Shown: piece by piece, positions 62,447-64,000 of the stretch
How the letters are laid out: every line of letters begins with the position of its first letter
Numbering within the stretch: position 1 is the first letter of the stretch
Assembly (NCBI RefSeq): GCF_015223195.1
Contig: NZ_JADFUA010000006.1
Span: 156,319-220,318 of the forward strand
Direction of reading: 5' to 3'
Length of the DNA: 64,000 bases
Origin: Chitinilyticum piscinae
Lineage (GTDB): Bacteria > Pseudomonadota > Gammaproteobacteria > Burkholderiales > Chitinibacteraceae
The notes under the pieces: model-generated
Told to the model about the DNA's origin: nothing
The model's input: only the letters and a program-made list of their open reading frames with translations
Databases searched by the model: none
Position numbers and translations under genes: made by a program

Positions 62447-62944
62447 TTACTCTTTGGGCAGGATGGTTGTCACCACCCAATTGGCATCCTTCAGCTCGTT
62501 ATGCCAGTGCCAGAGCAGTGTGCTGATGTCATCCGGGCCCATCATGGGGTAGAGCGGGAAGTAGGCCTGCAGCACCGGGCGTTGCTGCTTGTCCAGCTGC
62601 ATGCGGCCATAGCGGCCCTTGAGCAGGTTGTGTTCGTTGACCACGTTCAGCGTCACCGCCTTGCTGGCGGGCCAGCGGGCGGTAAATTCTGCCTGCTTGC
62701 AATATTGCTGCGCCTTGCAGCCGCGCAGCGTGATCTGATAGGGCATGCTTTTGCGGTTGACCAGAATGACCGGTTGCCCCTGCGCGTCTTCTTCCTGGGT
62801 AACCGCGTCCTTGTCGGGCCCAATCGCCCGTTCGATGGCCTCTGCCATGAACATGCGCGGCGTGATGCCGGTTGCTTCTTCGGGCAGAGCCTGGCCGGGC
62901 AGGATGGCGAGGATGCAGAGGGAGGCGAGGAGGACTGATCGCAT
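62447..62944 (-). CDS. Small secreted protein
   Basis: A 165-residue protein with an N-terminal signal (MRSVLLASLCILAILPGQAL, cleavage near residue 20). The mature part contains a Cys pair (GCKAQQYC) that could form a disulfide, and a C-terminal Trp-rich region (LLWHWHNELKDANWVV). It leads a minus-strand operon with 61725, 60886 and 59684. The family is unknown. Confidence 0.65.
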   Translation of the reverse strand: MRSVLLASLCILAILPGQALPEEATGITPRMFMAEAIERAIGPDKDAVTQEEDAQGQPVILVNRKSMPYQITLRGCKAQQYCKQAEFTARWPASKAVTLNVVNEHNLLKGRYGRMQLDKQQRPVLQAYFPLYPMMGPDDISTLLWHWHNELKDANWVVTTILPKE

Positions 62945-63318
62945 GAACGAACCTTGGCAGTCGTGCAAAAAAGGCGCCACTGGCGTAGCTGGATACGGGC
63001 AAGGCTGAAGCTTATACCTTGGCTGGTTGAAGCTGACAAGGTTTGTTGGTTTTGTGCGCAGTGGTATGTCGCTACCGTGTGTGAGCCAGGTCACAGGCGG
63101 CTACGCCGCGCACTGGAAAAGGCAGGGGGGCACTTGACCGTTGCCGCCAAGGCGCGACATGTATCTGGCGGGGGTAACTTTCTCAGCTAAGCCCCAGATC
63201 TTTCACAAAATGCGAATCGGGCTGGATGCACTGTATCTGAATGCCGATTTGCTCACTGCTTAGCTTGATTACTAGTTTCCGTCTTACTGATCGCACAATC
63301 ATTCAATTTTTTGGTGAC
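62945..63318. other. Intergenic stretch without a convincing gene
   Basis: The 374 bases hold only short frames with unconvincing composition. The GC content drops near 63200, marking a change to AT-rich DNA that continues into the next gene. The promoter of the 62944 operon presumably lies here. Confidence 0.4.
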
Positions 63319-63813
63319 TTACTTGATATGATCGTGAATGTCGTTGATGAATAGACCGAGAATTTTTCCTTTTGTCAGGCCTTTGTTGGGGTGCCCAAGA
63401 TCTTGGCGTATTGCCAGTAGTAAGTTTTCGATGTCAAACATGATGGTAATCCCAGAGGACTCACCTTTTATGCTGTTGTTTCTGAATTTGAACCAAGCAT
63501 CTATTACATCGTCAGCTCCCCAGACAACTAAATTTTCAGTAAACGAAGCCATTTGCTTAATCATGTCTTCCTCGCTAAGCGGAGGTAAGCCAAGCTTGTC
63601 CGAGAAGGTTATGCGGAAAATGAATTTAACCATGTCCTCATAAAATGGAGTTTTCTTTTCTCGATGTTCTTTCGCAACAATTGCTCGAAATTCAAGACGT
63701 TTTGCTACTAGTATTGAGGCTACCGATACAACCACAGTAGCCGCTGCAGCAATAATTCCTGCTCCGATCGTTGGATTGATTTGCGAGAAAGCAGTCCAGA
63801 GTAACTGTAGCAA
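63319..63813 (-). CDS. Hypothetical AT-rich membrane-anchored protein
   Basis: A 164-residue protein with one N-terminal helix (TIGAGIIAAAATVVVSVASI) and a basic, charged cytoplasmic domain (KRLEFRAIVAKEHREKK). The base composition is much more AT-rich than the neighbours, which suggests horizontal transfer. I do not recognise the family. Such single-helix proteins are common in accessory regions. It sits at the window edge in an accessory region. Confidence 0.65.
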   Translation of the reverse strand: MLQLLWTAFSQINPTIGAGIIAAAATVVVSVASILVAKRLEFRAIVAKEHREKKTPFYEDMVKFIFRITFSDKLGLPPLSEEDMIKQMASFTENLVVWGADDVIDAWFKFRNNSIKGESSGITIMFDIENLLLAIRQDLGHPNKGLTKGKILGLFINDIHDHIK

Positions 63814-63918
63814 TTTAAAAAATCCCCAGATGGTTAATCCAAGAATACCAATACTGAAAGTGATGTGAGCTAATTGTCTGGTCTCGGATCATAATTTACC
63901 CATCCGCAGTTGGCGACT

Positions 63919-64000
63919 CTATCTGGCACGTTCGGTTTTGGGTACGCTCTGCATGTCGATCTCCAGGTCAGGCCAATGAATCTCCGTTTGCACGGGCGCG
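63919..64000 (-). CDS. Possible C-terminal end of a gene (DUF2442-like), cut by the window edge
   Basis: One minus-strand frame from the window edge to TAG at 63919-63921 encodes about 26 residues with IHWPDLEIDMQSVPK. The pattern HWP(D/E)LEID is reminiscent of DUF2442 proteins, which occur in toxin-antitoxin-like pairs. There is too little sequence to be sure. Confidence 0.3.
   Translation of the reverse strand, partial: APVQTEIHWPDLEIDMQSVPKTERAR

Overview
The window is GC-rich chromosomal DNA from a betaproteobacterium. I infer Neisseriales (Chromobacteriaceae/Chitinibacteraceae-like) from the mix of an Rsx/Rnf operon followed by nth, a GH18 chitinase, a POT peptide transporter, purB and the general style of the housekeeping genes. 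No 16S gene is present, so the placement stays an inference. Most genes are dense, operonic and conserved. Two short AT-rich genes (3587-4024 and 63319-63813) stand out as probable acquisitions.

Region 1 (1-17572) is a nickel-iron hydrogenase locus. The plus strand carries the maturation genes hypF (partial), hypC, hypD and hypE. The hypD-hypE interval is split by a REP-associated transposase with REP-type palindromes and an AT-rich orphan gene. The minus strand carries one long operon from 16075 down to 5560: a molybdopterin oxidoreductase, sulfhydrogenase beta-like and gamma-like iron-sulfur/flavin subunits, a HycI-type protease, then the membrane hydrogenase core HycC, HycE, HycD, HycF and HycG, and finally a stand-alone receiver domain. 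The layout suggests a group 4 membrane hydrogenase wired to an NAD(P)H/ferredoxin-type module. The molybdopterin subunit aligns with formate dehydrogenase but has glycine where the catalytic Cys/Sec should be. A structured leader ending in a terminator precedes the operon. A divergent CbiMN-type metal transporter (16673) could supply nickel or cobalt.

Region 2 (17608-34213) is mixed: an SOS-type umuDC operon with a clear promoter/operator, an orphan periplasmic binding protein, an iron-type alcohol dehydrogenase, tRNA-Gly, a MoaB/CinA-domain protein, rfaE2 with an MscS channel, a fatty acid desaturase, RidA, a chitinase operon, exonuclease I, and a LysR regulator divergent from a metallo-beta-lactamase-fold lipoprotein.

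Region 3 (34214-49272) has a tRNA-His/Arg/Pro cluster, folD-pyrD, the rsxABC-(hydrolase)-DGE operon with nth downstream, a DUF1415 gene, a haem-binding diguanylate cyclase, pxpA with a peptide transporter, and a small gene broken by an in-frame amber codon.

Region 4 (49273-57411) has a DUF945 protein, purB, and an iron-uptake cluster: tonB-exbB-exbD, a siderophore receptor and piuC, with Fur-like sites overlapping start codons. Region 5 (57465-64000) is a minus-strand run of poorly characterised genes (DUF4265, Sel1, leucine-rich, and acidic Trp-rich proteins) that resembles an immunity or accessory gene array.
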